Assembly (NCBI GenBank): GCA_942492225.1
Contig: CALODS010000035.1
Coordinates: 1-64,000, forward strand
From: JAFGTX01 sp942492225
Lineage (GTDB): Bacteria; Bacillota; Clostridia; Peptostreptococcales; Acidaminobacteraceae
Direction of reading: 5' to 3'
DNA length: 64,000 bases
A program made the translations under genes and the position numbers. Shown piece after piece: positions 1-9,314 of the stretch. Within the stretch, counting starts at the first letter, position 1. The number at the start of each line of letters is the position of its first letter. The notes under the pieces are model-generated. The model saw only the letters and a program-made list of their open reading frames with translations, searched no databases and was not told the origin of the DNA.

Positions 1-1075
1 ATGAACCAGTGTAGCGAAAAATAATTCAAGAGTAGACGCTTCAAAAGCAAGGTGAAGCGAAAAGCTCTAACGACGTCAGGTATTATTAAAGTCGAACGTA
101 GTGAGCAGTCACAGAGTGAGGTGACACATATTTATGTTGGTATTGCATCGTGCACGGGCAGGAGATGCATATGTAAATCTATTTAATGACATTGAATATC
201 AATATTAGTATATTAAATCGTTGTTGGAAATTTAAAAGAAGAAATGAACGTTATGCAGATGTTGGTGCAACTGTACAGGGGCTTATGAAAAATGCAAAGA
301 TGCTTATGAGAATGCACACACCATGAAAGCAATAAGACATTATCTGATGAGGGTGTTATTAGTCAAACGGCGTTAGATCAATTTCGGAAAGTTATAACAA
401 ATCAAAAAGTGATTGTGACAATGAAAGTACGCTAGAGGGGTATAATTATGTTGCCAGAATACAGCATTTTGTGAAAAAATGATTTGAAAATCAATGAAAA
501 CTTGAAAGTTTGAAAAACAGTTTGACAACAGTTTGGGTGTCTATTGATGGCGAAGTAACTGTTATAAATATTGAAGAGACGGATGTGATGATGAAATTCA
601 AGATTTATCTCTTTAAAGTTGGCTTCTATCAGTGAGTATGAAATAAATGAGATATGGGTTGACGTTACAGTTTTAATTACCACTCTAGGGTAACGATGAT
701 AAATTTATAGTAAGTTTGTTGAAGAAATATCGTACAAGAAGCATTTGTCACTGTTATTATTGATATATTAGATGAAGATTTATTATTAAAGCCAAATTTT
801 CGGCCAATATAGAAATATTGACTGCCAGTAAAAGACGATGCATTGATGGTGCCTTATGATTTTCCTTGTGAAACAGGAAAAAGGTGCCGTTCAAAACCAG
901 AAGAAGGCACAGAGTCGACATTTGTACATGTGTGACAGGCATAGAAAAGGATTTACAATAGAAGCGTTTTTCAGAATTTCGAAGAAGGTATGGTGTTACT
1001 TGTTGAATCAGATGTAAAATTGTCAACACAGTAACAATCCGGTATTGTAGCTTTATGGACACGCACGTACTGTGA
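1..1075 (+). pseudogene. Degraded mirror copy of the HlyD-like adaptor gene
   Basis: This stretch matches the adaptor gene at 6375-7567 read in the opposite direction, for example the shared ACGACGTCAGGTATTATTAA near 73-92. It is broken by many one-to-few-base deletions and has no usable frame. The first about 95 bases of the gene are absent because the window begins inside it. It should not be annotated as a gene; it is part of the left arm of the fold-back repeat. Confidence 0.85.
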
Positions 1076-1080
1076 GTCAT

Positions 1081-1735
1081 ATGTCAACGATTAAAGGTTT
1101 AAAAGTGTATCGCGTGAAATTTAGAGGCAGTGCGCGGATTTTCATATTGGAAGTTTTCGCGAATTTGCTCATTATGATTTCGTCCAGGACCAACACCAAT
1201 GAATATACTTGGTTGTTTAGATAAATCAACAGAAGGTTCATATGACACGGTCATGAATGAATGAACTTGCGCAACAAGAAATAAAGATTGGCCTCATTTT
1301 CAATCATTTTACCTATTGCCCAACGGCCCTAAAAAATGTTGAATTACCATTAATTTATATAAATTACCAAAGAAACACGCACAGAAAAACAATAGCAGCA
1401 AAACGCGTTGGACTTTTGAAAATTAGAATGCATCATCATCCCAATGAAGTTGTCAGGTGGACAGCAACGGGTTGCCGCTACAGACACGTTTAGACCATCC
1501 ATTTTCTACGTACGAACCAACAGGCAATTTAGACTCCTCCAACGGATGAAATATTAAAGTTGTTGCCAGTGAGAAAATGTTGTAACCCATGAAGAGGAAG
1601 TGCAAAATGTACAGGAATTTTTCGGTCTTTAGGATGGGTTGCTTGTAATGTGATGAGAGTGTGCGAAGCTTCCCATCAGTTCCCTTAGTGCAATTTGGCA
1701 ATTGGAGAATGCGATCGTTATTGACGATGCTCGGT
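1081..1735 (+). pseudogene. Degraded mirror copy of the ABC ATPase gene
   Basis: The start region ATGTCAACGATTAAAGG at 1081 mirrors ATGTTAACGATTAAAGG, the start of the ATPase gene at 6365. Short blocks such as AACGCGTTGGACTTTTGAAA match, but the Walker and signature regions are interrupted by deletions. No continuous frame remains. This is the most eroded part of the left arm. Confidence 0.8.
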
Positions 1736-2648
1736 TTTTATTATTGGTATATCAAAGTCTGTGACAATTGCCTCGACCAAAACGGGACACAAGAATAATG
1801 ATGCCATTAATCGAATTTCAACAGTCAGAGCAAATAAAATTAACGCTGATATGGCATTGTTAGAGAAGTTTTCCCAGAAAGTTGAAAATATAATAATTCA
1901 AATATCGCCAGTACGTAAAAATGATTTAGAGAAGTTTTCAACGTTTGATCTTACAATGTTTTCTTATCGATTTATCGGCCGAATTTGATACTGATTCAAG
2001 AAGAGAGTGGGCTGTCATTGATTCTATTGCAGAAGCAACATTTAATTCAACAGATGCAGAGAAACATTGCTCTTCTTTAGGTAAAACGACAACCAAGTTG
2101 GTGTATACGAAATGGAAGAAAGTTTGTCTGATTATCTACCTACAACGATGGATAAACTGTTTAATTTACAAGGTACATTTTTGCGGCTGGTGAGAGCAAA
2201 TACAGTTTTATGTTGATATCGGCAAAATTCCGAAAATGTACTAGGCCGAAGGTGACAATAAATATTCAATTTCAAGATGCAGAAGATCAAATGGAGATAC
2301 GGTGACAGTACACCGTTGGTTTTCATATCAGTGGTTGCTGCAATTTCATTGGTCGTAGCGGTATTGGCATAATGCAATATTATGTTGGCCTTCTGTTACA
2401 GAGCGAACAGTGGAAATTGGCAGAAAGTTCTAGTAATTCCGTAAACATATTTTAATTCAATTTTTTTGATTGGTTTTTGCACTGTTTCAATGTTGGGTGG
2501 TTTTCAGCGACACTTGACGCAGCGGCCAGTATCATTTACGGCGAGTTTGTCACGGGACAGTTGCTTGCGGTTGCATTTTTCGCTTCACACATTTTGGTAT
2601 CCAGCAAATAAGGCCGCTAAATTGATCCACAGAAGTTTTGAGATATGA
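1655..2648 (+). pseudogene. Degraded mirror copy of the MacB-like permease gene
   Basis: Blocks at 1960-2100 and 2490-2648 mirror the permease gene at 4487-5689, including the end of the gene with CCAGCAAATAAGGCCGCTAA. Frameshifts fall every few tens of bases, so only short chance frames survive. It belongs to the left arm of the fold-back repeat. Confidence 0.8.
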
Positions 2649-2671
2649 ATAAATAGAAACGAGGGGGTCAA

Positions 2672-3537
2672 ATGCAATTCGAAAATTTGATGATTTATAT
2701 AATTCCACATTGTACCATTACTTATTTTGATGGGATCAATGTTATTTCTCCACATTGCCTAATCACGCTACGATGGAAATTGATGATGTGAGAGAACGAT
2801 AATACCATGATTCTATTAACAATATGATTGCCAGTATAAAAAAAGAAATTTATTGCTAATTCAGACATCTTAGATGATGGACGGAAGCGGTTCTAACGCT
2901 AATTATCCAAATGACTCCCTTTGAATCCAAAAATATACAGTACCTTCAGACGCTTGCAATTGAACAAAATAAATTTAAGGCACAGAAAGTCCTAAGATTA
3001 TACGAACAGACATATTTGAAGATGAGATTTGCAAAATGCGAGGTGTGCTTGTCTGGGACAGACCCCCAAAATCTTGCGTTTCAAGATTTAATAGAGTCTT
3101 GTAAGAAATGATTGTTGTTTTTGATAAATATATGGTGTTTTACATTTACTTTTTTTTTAAGTATTCAATAAAAACAATTTTGAGGCCACTCAGCCATATG
3201 AAAGAAGCGGCTACATGCATTCGTGATGAAAAATATGACGATAATTTAGATTATAATGGAGCGATGAAATTGGAGAAGTATTTCATTCTTTTGAAGAGAT
3301 GCGCTTAAGAATCAAAGAATTATCAAAGTACTAATTAAGTTAATATAAATCATGACTTAAAGACACCGATATCAGCAATAAACGGATATGTTCAAGGTAT
3401 TTTAGATGGCGTTACCAATACAGATGAAAAGTTAAAAGCCTATATTCAGACAATTGCAATGTATAGCAAAGATATCAATGCGTTTACTGATGACTTATCG
3501 TTGATGTCAAAACTGATTAGATGGAATTATTTTTTCT
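2672..3537 (+). pseudogene. Degraded mirror copy of the truncated histidine kinase gene
   Basis: The copy starts after a GGGGGTCAA ribosome-site match, as in the right-arm gene, and runs to the fold point. The last about 180 bases, next to the fold, are nearly identical to the right arm. Identity drops with distance from the fold. No intact frame is present. Confidence 0.85.
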
Positions 3538-3538
3538 T

Positions 3539-4468
3539 TTAAGAAAAAATAATTCCATCAATATCCAGTTTTGACATCAACGATAAGTCATCAATCAACG
3601 CATTGATATCTTTGCTATACATTGCAATTGTCTGAATATAGGCTTTTAACTTTTCATCTGTATTGGCAACGCCATCTAAAATACCTTGAACATATCCGTT
3701 TATTGCTGTTATCGGTGTCTTTAAGTCATGACTTATATTAGCAATTAACTCTTTGCGATTATTTTCATACTGTCGTTGTACTTGATGAGATTCTTTGATT
3801 CTTAAGCGCATCTCTTCAAAAGAATGAAATACTTCTCCAATTTCATCCTTTCCATTATAATCTAAATTATCGTCATAATTTTCATCACGAATACGTATAG
3901 CCGCTTCTTTCATATGGCTGAGTGGCGCAAAAATTGTTTTTATTGAATACTTAAAAAAAAGTAAATGTAAAACACCATATATTATCAAAAACAACAATCC
4001 ATTTCTTACAAGACTCTTATTAAATCTTGAAACATAAGATTTTTGGGGGTCTCTATCCCGGACAAACACCTCATATCTATAAGTTTTACCAAAATCATCT
4101 TCAAATGTATCTGTTCGTATAATCTTAGGACTTTCTGATGCCTTAAATTTATTTTGTTCAATTGCAAGCATCTGAAGGTTATCTTTATATATTTTTAGTT
4201 CAAAAGGGGTCATTTGGATAATTGGCGTTAGAACCGCTTCATAAGATCCATCATCTAAGATGTCTGGATTAGCAATAATTTCTTTTTTTATACTGGCAAT
4301 CATATTGTTAATAGGATCATGAGTGTATCGTTCTCTCACATCATCAATTTCCATCGTAACGTGTTGACGAACTGATGTGGAGAAATAATACATTGATCCC
4401 ATCAAAATAAGTAATGGTACAATAATTGATAAGATATAAATCATCCAAATTTTTTTTCGAATTGTCAT
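3539..4468 (-). CDS. Sensor histidine kinase, truncated at the fold-back junction
   Basis: Membrane sensor kinase of an export operon. Residues 8-28 form a first membrane helix, about 29-155 an extracellular sensor region, 157-176 a second helix, followed by a HAMP linker. The HisKA phospho-acceptor helix has NISHDLKTPI with the expected histidine at about 247. The protein stops at residue 309, directly after the dimerisation helices, so the HATPase domain needed for autophosphorylation is missing. The stop codon TAA (3541-3539) is made by the fold itself, so the genuine gene almost certainly continues in sequence not present here. It follows the permease gene by 18 bases, so it is probably cotranscribed. 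No response regulator is visible, and it may lie beyond the break. Start chosen after GGGGGTCAA. Confidence 0.85.
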   Translation of the reverse strand: MTIRKKIWMIYILSIIVPLLILMGSMYYFSTSVRQHVTMEIDDVRERYTHDPINNMIASIKKEIIANPDILDDGSYEAVLTPIIQMTPFELKIYKDNLQMLAIEQNKFKASESPKIIRTDTFEDDFGKTYRYEVFVRDRDPQKSYVSRFNKSLVRNGLLFLIIYGVLHLLFFKYSIKTIFAPLSHMKEAAIRIRDENYDDNLDYNGKDEIGEVFHSFEEMRLRIKESHQVQRQYENNRKELIANISHDLKTPITAINGYVQGILDGVANTDEKLKAYIQTIAMYSKDINALIDDLSLMSKLDIDGIIFS

Positions 4469-4486
4469 TTGACCCCCTGTTTCTAT

Positions 4487-5689
4487 TTATTCATATCTCA
4501 AAGCTTCTATTGGATCCAATTTAGCGGCCTTATTTGCTGGATATATACCAAAAAATATCCCTATTGAAGCAGAAAATGCAACCGCAAGCACAACTGATTC
4601 CCATGACAAACTCGCCGTAAGCGACATGATACTGGCCACGATTTGCGTCAAAATTAAACCAACGATCGCCCCAAGAAAACCACCCAACATTGAAACAGTT
4701 ACCGCTTCTATCAAAAATTGAATTAAAATATCTTTACGGGTTGCACCTAGGGCTTTTCTAATGCCAATTTCCCTTGTTCGCTCTGTAACAGAAACCAACA
4801 TAATATTCATTATACCAATACCACCTACGACCAATGAAATTGCAGCAATTGCACTGACAAACAAAGTAACGGTTTCTAGTGTACTTGTCACCATCTCCAT
4901 TTGATCTTCTGCGCTGAAGGTTGAATATTTATTGTCACCTTCATTTCCATGTCTTCTTTCTATTAATGATAGTATTTCAGATTCTACAGTATCTTTATCA
5001 TAGCCATTTGCTAGTCCTATTTCAATACCACTTATAATACCTTGTAAGTTAAACAGTTTATCCATCGTTGTATAAGGTACATACATTTTGGCAGATGAGA
5101 ATCCAGACAAACTTTCTTCCATTTCGTATACACCAACTATTTGAACCGATTTTGTCGTTTTACCTAAAGAGAGTAGTAATGTTTCTCCTATAATATCTGT
5201 TGAATTAAATATTGCTTCTGCAGTATCTGAATCAATGACAACCCACTCTCTTCTTGAATCAATATCAAATTCATTGATAAATCGTCCAGAAAGCATTGTA
5301 AGATCAAGCGTTTTCTCAGAATCCATGGATACACCAGTCAAAGAAACTTCTGTTTCATCGATATTTTTTACGATACTAACATTTTTTGATATTTTGGGTG
5401 TTATGGTTTCAACTTTTTCTGGAAAGGCTTCTCTAACTAATGCCATATCAGCAAGCGTTAATTTTTCTGATGGTGTTAGTGTTGCCCGTCTTTGCTCTGA
5501 TATTGAAATTCGATTAATGCCAAGTGCAGCAAAATCTTCCATCATTGATTCTTGTGTCCCGTTTCCAATCGAAACAATTGTCACGACAGACGATATACCA
5601 ATAATAAGACCGAGCATCGTCAATAACGATCGCATTCTGTTACTCCAAATTGCACTAAGGGCAATCTTAAAGGCTTCACCTATGTTCAT
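4487..5689 (-). CDS. MacB/FtsX-family ABC transporter permease
   Basis: Membrane permease of a MacAB-type export system, 400 residues. The N-terminal part carries ALSAIWSNRMRSLLTMLG and a first helix with LGLIIGISSVV. A long extracytoplasmic domain (about 45-265) follows, then three C-terminal helices, with TERTREIGIRKALGATR before the second and ANKAAKLDPIEALRYE at the end, all typical of the family. I start at the ATG (5689) that lies 5 bases after AGGAGGT; it overlaps the end of the ATPase gene by 14 bases, indicating translational coupling. Substrate unknown: family members move peptides, antibiotics or lipoproteins, and the adjacent kinase suggests an inducible envelope-stress or peptide-export role. 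Confidence 0.9.
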   Translation of the reverse strand: MNIGEAFKIALSAIWSNRMRSLLTMLGLIIGISSVVTIVSIGNGTQESMMEDFAALGINRISISEQRRATLTPSEKLTLADMALVREAFPEKVETITPKISKNVSIVKNIDETEVSLTGVSMDSEKTLDLTMLSGRFINEFDIDSRREWVVIDSDTAEAIFNSTDIIGETLLLSLGKTTKSVQIVGVYEMEESLSGFSSAKMYVPYTTMDKLFNLQGIISGIEIGLANGYDKDTVESEILSLIERRHGNEGDNKYSTFSAEDQMEMVTSTLETVTLFVSAIAAISLVVGGIGIMNIMLVSVTERTREIGIRKALGATRKDILIQFLIEAVTVSMLGGFLGAIVGLILTQIVASIMSLTASLSWESVVLAVAFSASIGIFFGIYPANKAAKLDPIEALRYE

Positions 5690-6365
5690 CTGTGACCTCC
5701 TCATCAGTTACAAGCAACCCATCCCTAAAGACCAGCATTCTCTTTGTACGTTTTGCCACTTCATCTTCATGGGTTACAATAATAATTGTTTTTCCTTCAC
5801 TATTGAGTTCCTCAAACAACTTTAATATTTCATCCGTTGAATGGGAGTCTAAATTGCCTGTTGGTTCATCAGCTAAAAGAATGGATGGATCTGTAGCCAG
5901 TGCTCTCGCAACGGCAACCCGTTGCTTTTGTCCACCTGACAACTCATTGGGATGATGATGCATTCTATTTTCAAGTCCAACGCGTTTTAGCGCTGTTATT
6001 GCTTTTTCTGTGCGTGTTTCTTTTGGTAACCCCATATAAATTAATGGTAATTCAACATTTTTTAGGGCCGTTAATTTGGGCAATAGATTAAATGATTGAA
6101 AAATGAACCCAATCTTTTTATTTCTTATTTGCGCAAGTTCATTCGTTGCAATTGCTTCTATTGCATGACCGTCTAACTCATATGAACCTTCTGTTGATTT
6201 ATCTAAACAACCAAGTATATTCATTAGTGTTGATTTCCCTGAACCAGAAGGCCCCATAATAGAAACAAATTCGCCTTTTCCAATATGAAAATCAACACCT
6301 TTAAGAGCCTCCACGCATATTTCACCTTGACCATACACTTTTTTTAAACCTTTAATCGTTAACAT
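5676..6365 (-). CDS. ABC transporter ATP-binding protein (MacB/LolD type)
   Basis: Cytoplasmic ATPase of 229 residues that would drive the adjacent permease. Visible motifs: Walker A GPSGSGKST near residue 39, Q-loop QSFNLLP, signature LSGGQKQR, Walker B ILLADEPTGNLDS, and the switch histidine in VTHEDEVA. PTGNLDS is characteristic of the LolD/MacB/FtsE branch. The gene starts 9 bases after the adaptor gene ends, with AGGAGGGTCAT before the ATG, and overlaps the permease. Length is normal. No substrate can be read from the sequence. Confidence 0.93.
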   Translation of the reverse strand: MLTIKGLKKVYGQGEICVEALKGVDFHIGKGEFVSIMGPSGSGKSTLMNILGCLDKSTEGSYELDGHAIEAIATNELAQIRNKKIGFIFQSFNLLPKLTALKNVELPLIYMGLPKETRTEKAITALKRVGLENRMHHHPNELSGGQKQRVAVARALATDPSILLADEPTGNLDSHSTDEILKLFEELNSEGKTIIIVTHEDEVAKRTKRMLVFRDGLLVTDEEVTDEHR

Positions 6366-6374
6366 ATGACCCTC

Positions 6375-7661
6375 CTAGTGTGCAGATCCCGGTCGTCCTG
6401 ATCCATCGCCCATTCCCGGAATTCTAATACCGGATTGATTTTGTGTTGACAATTTTACATCTGATTCAACAAGTAACACCATACCTTCTTCAAGTTCTGA
6501 AGAAATAACTTCTATTGTTAAATCACTTTCTATGCCTGTCTTTACATGTACAAATGTCGACTCTGTGCCTTCTTCTGGTTTTAATTGTACCGCATAACCT
6601 TTTCCTGTTTTCACAAGGGCATCATAAGGCACCATCAATGCATCGTCTTTACTGGCAGTCAATATTTCTATATTGGCCGAAAAATTTGGCTTTAATAATA
6701 AATCTTCATCTAATATATCAATAATAACAGTGACAAATACTTCTGTACCTGATATTTCTCCACTTGGGTAAATTGTTTCAACAAGCCCCTTATAAATTTT
6801 ATCATCGTTACCTAGAGTGGTAATTAAGACTTCTTGTCCAACCACTATCTCATTTATTTCATACTCACTGATAGAAGCTTCAACTTTTAAAGAAGATAAA
6901 TCTTGAATTTCCATCATCACATCCGACTCTCTTGGTACCTCACCTTCTTCAATATTTATAACAGTTACTTCGCCATCAATAGACGCAACAATTTGGTGAT
7001 CAAGTAAATCTTGTTTCAAACTTTCAAGTTTCATTGATTCCGCACTAAGTGTTTTTTCTAAAATGCTGTATTCAGCAGCATAGTTATACCCCTCTAGCGT
7101 ACTTTTCATTGTCTGATAATCACTTTTTGATTTGTTATAACTTTCAAGGGATTGATCTAACGCCGTTTGACTAATAGCACCCTCATCAAATAATATCTTA
7201 TTGCTTTCATGAGTTGTTGTTGCATTCTCATAAGCAATCTTTGCATTTTCATAAGCTATTTTTTTAGTTGCACCTTTATCTGCACTTAAAGCGTTCATTT
7301 CTTCTTTTAAGTTTGCTATTTTTACTTCTTGATTTAATATACTAATATTGATGTCAATGTCGTTCATCGTTGCTAATACATCTCCTGCCGATACACGATC
7401 CCCAATACCAACATAAATATGTGTCACCTCACTCGTTATATCTCCAAGCAACTGCTCCACTGCATTCGACTTAATAATACCTGACGTCGTTAAACTTTCA
7501 CTCACCTTGCTTTTTTGAAGCGTGTACTCTTGAATTGTACTTTTTTCAGCGACTACTGTACTTGGTTCACTTAATATGTAACCACCTGCACCAAGTCCTA
7601 CAATAATTACAAGCACACCAATTCGTTTGGTCCATTTATTATTAGTAATTTCAAATTTCAT
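6375..7661 (-). CDS. HlyD/MacA-family membrane-fusion (adaptor) protein
   Basis: Periplasmic-adaptor-like protein of 428 residues with one N-terminal anchor helix (about 12-30, IGVLVIIVGLGAGGYIL). A biotinyl-lipoyl-like half (VTHIYVGIGDRVSAGDVLA) follows, then a long coiled coil (about 115-215), the second lipoyl half (VASIDGEVTVINIEEGEVP), and beta-barrel domains. The tail is glycine-rich (GMGDGSGRPG). In Gram-positive bacteria these proteins pair with MacB-like permeases. It is the first gene of the minus-strand operon, with AGGAGGTAAACT before the ATG. Confidence 0.9.
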   Translation of the reverse strand: MKFEITNNKWTKRIGVLVIIVGLGAGGYILSEPSTVVAEKSTIQEYTLQKSKVSESLTTSGIIKSNAVEQLLGDITSEVTHIYVGIGDRVSAGDVLATMNDIDINISILNQEVKIANLKEEMNALSADKGATKKIAYENAKIAYENATTTHESNKILFDEGAISQTALDQSLESYNKSKSDYQTMKSTLEGYNYAAEYSILEKTLSAESMKLESLKQDLLDHQIVASIDGEVTVINIEEGEVPRESDVMMEIQDLSSLKVEASISEYEINEIVVGQEVLITTLGNDDKIYKGLVETIYPSGEISGTEVFVTVIIDILDEDLLLKPNFSANIEILTASKDDALMVPYDALVKTGKGYAVQLKPEEGTESTFVHVKTGIESDLTIEVISSELEEGMVLLVESDVKLSTQNQSGIRIPGMGDGSGRPGSAH

Positions 7662-7826
7662 AGTTTACCTCCTCTGATCTATAAATTTAGTTTACAGGAG
7701 AGAGTTAAACACCTATTAAAACACTTCTTAATTTTTTATAAACTTGCATTAAAAAGAGTTTTTCTAACACGCTCATAATTAGAGGCATTGCTCTGGTCGT
7801 TAATCGTACCCAATATATAGAAGCTA

Positions 7827-7872
7827 AAAGCGGCTGATACAGGAATAATTTCTTGTATCAGCCGCTTTTAGG
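7827..7872. terminator. Strong hairpin between the cold-shock and export loci
   Basis: CTAAAAGCGGCTGATACA pairs with TGTATCAGCCGCTTTTAG around a short loop. The A-rich and T-rich flanks are built into the stem, so it could terminate in either direction. It separates the promoter region of the export operon from the cold-shock cluster. No gene ends just before it on either strand other than the cold-shock unit's own terminator, so its partner transcript is unclear. Confidence 0.55.
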
Positions 7873-7898
7873 TTCTATAGGCTGTTCTTATTATTCAC

Positions 7899-7932
7899 GA
7901 AAAAAGAACCCTTTACATAAGCAAAGGGTTCT
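7899..7932 (-). terminator. Rho-independent terminator of the first cold-shock gene
   Basis: On the minus strand AGAACCCTTT pairs with AAAGGGTTCT and is followed by a T run. It lies 12 bases beyond the stop codon. The other two cold-shock genes have closely similar terminators. Confidence 0.85.
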
Positions 7933-7943
7933 GAAAAATCAAA

Positions 7944-8141
7944 TTATCTAACTTGAATATTTTCTGCTTGAGGGCCTTTAGGTCCTTGAGCGATTTCGAA
8001 AGACACTGCTTGTCCTTCTTCTAATGTTTTGAATCCATCAATTTGGATTTGTGAGAAATGAGCGAAAACATCTGTTCCGTCTTCTCCTGTAATAAAACCA
8101 AATCCTTTATCTGCGTTAAACCATTTAACTGTACCATTCAT
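7944..8141 (-). CDS. Cold-shock protein, CspA family (copy 1)
   Basis: Single cold-shock domain of 65 residues, the whole family length. RNP1 is KGFGFI (residues 13-18) and RNP2 is VFAHFS (25-30); these bind single-stranded RNA or DNA. Family members act as RNA chaperones in cold or stationary phase. The gene starts 8 bases after AGGAGGT. It is the last of three tandem copies that differ at a handful of residues, chiefly at the C terminus (NIQVR here). Confidence 0.97.
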   Translation of the reverse strand: MNGTVKWFNADKGFGFITGEDGTDVFAHFSQIQIDGFKTLEEGQAVSFEIAQGPKGPQAENIQVR

Positions 8142-8270
8142 AATGAGTACCTCCTAATTTTTTTTCTTAAATCTTTCATAATAAATCACTATGTCTTTCT
8201 GTTAGGAGTATCTAATGAATACTACTGCAAAAGGCTTTGTTAAATTATTTATGTAATTTAAGTTCCTTAG
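8142..8270 (-). promoter_or_regulatory. Conserved long 5' leader of cold-shock copy 1
   Basis: Reading the minus strand, about 130 bases before the start share blocks with the leaders of the other two copies: AACTTAAATTACATAAATAA, then a TACTCCTAA box, then AAAGATTTAAGAA before AGGAGGTACTCATT. Such conserved, untranslated leaders of csp genes are known to control mRNA stability and translation in the cold. I infer that role here. Confidence 0.6.
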
Positions 8271-8365
8271 TCAGAATATCATGAAAAATCAATAAAGTCA
8301 ATTATAAAAACCAAATTGTCGATTATTTTACATAAAAATACAACTGCTTTTTTGTTTTTTTCACT

Positions 8366-8397
8366 AAAAAAAACCCTTTGCACAAACAAAGGGTTTT
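8366..8397 (-). terminator. Rho-independent terminator of the second cold-shock gene
   Basis: On the minus strand AAAACCCTTTG and CAAAGGGTTTT form the stem, followed by a T run. It is 13 bases beyond the stop codon. Confidence 0.85.
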
Positions 8398-8410
8398 GAA
8401 AATCATATAA

Positions 8411-8608
8411 TTATAAAACTACGATGTTTTCTGCTTGAGGACCTTTAGGACCTTGAGCGATATCAAAAGAAACTTTTTGACCTTCTTCTAATGTTTTGAA
8501 TCCATCAATTTGGATTTGAGAGAAATGTGCAAATACATCTACTCCGTCATCACCTGTAATAAAACCAAATCCTTTGTCGCCGTTAAACCATTTAACTGTA
8601 CCATTCAT
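8411..8608 (-). CDS. Cold-shock protein, CspA family (copy 2)
   Basis: 65-residue single cold-shock domain with RNP1 KGFGFI and RNP2 VFAHFS. It differs from its neighbours by NGDKGF instead of NADKGF, DDGVDV instead of EDGTDV, and the tail NIVVL. It has the same AGGAGGTACTCATT start signal, its own leader and its own terminator, so each copy appears to be a separate transcription unit arising by tandem duplication. Confidence 0.97.
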   Translation of the reverse strand: MNGTVKWFNGDKGFGFITGDDGVDVFAHFSQIQIDGFKTLEEGQKVSFDIAQGPKGPQAENIVVL

Positions 8609-8745
8609 AATGAGTACCTCCTATTTTTTTTATTCTTAAATCTTTCATAATAAATCCACTTACTTTCTTACTTAGGAGTATTTGAATACAATACTAATTA
8701 AAAAAGGCCTTGTTAAATTATTTATGTAATTTAAGTTCCGTAATA
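8609..8745 (-). promoter_or_regulatory. Conserved long 5' leader of cold-shock copy 2
   Basis: Shares AACTTAAATTACATAAATAA, the TACTCCTAAGTAAG box and AAAGATTTAAGAATA with the leaders of copies 1 and 3, in the same order and spacing. Conservation of non-coding sequence across the three duplicates suggests a functional cold-responsive leader. Confidence 0.6.
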
Positions 8746-8839
8746 AGAATAACATGGAATTTATTCAAAGTCAAACGTTTATATAAAGTTTTTCTTGTCT
8801 ATCCATATTTCAACTGTATATGTCGTTCTTTTTTTCACG

Positions 8840-8871
8840 AAAAAAACCCTCTGCATAAGCAAAGGGTTCTA
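8840..8871 (-). terminator. Rho-independent terminator of the third cold-shock gene
   Basis: On the minus strand AGAACCCTTTGC and GCAGAGGGTTTTTTT form a stem plus T run, just beyond the stop codon at 8881. Confidence 0.85.
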
Positions 8872-8880
8872 GATTTAATA

Positions 8881-9078
8881 TTAGATAGCTTGGATATTTT
8901 CTGCTTGAGGGCCCTTAGGTCCTTGAGCGATATCAAAAGAAACTTTTTGACCTTCTTCTAATGTTTTGAATCCATCTACTTGAATTTGTGAGAAATGAGC
9001 GAAAACATCTGTTCCGTCTTCTCCTGTAATAAAACCAAATCCTTTATCTGCGTTAAACCATTTAACTGTACCATTCAT
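8881..9078 (-). CDS. Cold-shock protein, CspA family (copy 3)
   Basis: 65-residue cold-shock domain with intact RNP1 and RNP2 motifs. It is identical to copy 1 over the first 34 residues and resembles copy 2 in the middle (GQKVSFDIAQGPKG), ending NIQAI. The mosaic of differences among the three copies fits duplication with gene conversion. It has its own leader and terminator. Confidence 0.97.
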   Translation of the reverse strand: MNGTVKWFNADKGFGFITGEDGTDVFAHFSQIQVDGFKTLEEGQKVSFDIAQGPKGPQAENIQAI

Positions 9079-9210
9079 AATGAGTACCTCCTAATTTTTT
9101 TTCTTAAATCTTTCATAACAAATCATACTTGCTCTCTTACTTAGGAGTACTTTAATACAATACTAATTAAAAAAGGTTTGTTAAATTATTTATGTAATTT
9201 AAGTTCATCG
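9079..9210 (-). promoter_or_regulatory. Conserved long 5' leader of cold-shock copy 3
   Basis: Contains the same ordered blocks as the other two csp leaders, including AACTTAAATTACATAAATAA and AAAGATTTAAGAA, ending in AGGAGGTACTCATT. The 100 bases upstream to the next gene show nothing else recognisable. Confidence 0.6.
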
Positions 9211-9314
9211 ATAGAATAACACGTTTAAAATATTAAGTCAAACTTTATATTTCATTTATAATAATTAATACTTACATTTTGAGAACTTTAAAAAAATAAG
9301 TCTTCTCTAATCAC

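Larger units (their letters stand above)
1..7567. repeat. Giant near-zero-spacer inverted repeat (left arm 1-3538, right arm 3541-about 7567)
   Basis: The + strand of 1-3538 follows the reverse complement of 3541-7567 in order and without rearrangement. The arms meet around the two bases TT at 3539-3540, flanked by TTTTTTCTT on one side and AAGAAAAAA on the other. The left arm is about 490 bases shorter than the right, so it carries a large excess of small deletions plus many substitutions. They are spread regardless of codon position and get denser away from the fold. The right arm has open reading frames throughout; the left has none. This looks like an uncorrected fold-back read at a contig end. 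A real palindrome of this size would be expected to be unstable. Confidence 0.9.

Noticed and set aside
1..3537. Several open frames of 60-107 codons on both strands of the left arm
   Set aside because: They are chance frames in a degraded mirror copy of known genes; none has a ribosome site or a family match.
1..7567. A genuine inverted duplication or a mobile element with long inverted ends
   Set aside because: The two-base spacer, deletion-biased decay and lack of any transposase or recombinase make an artefact more likely.
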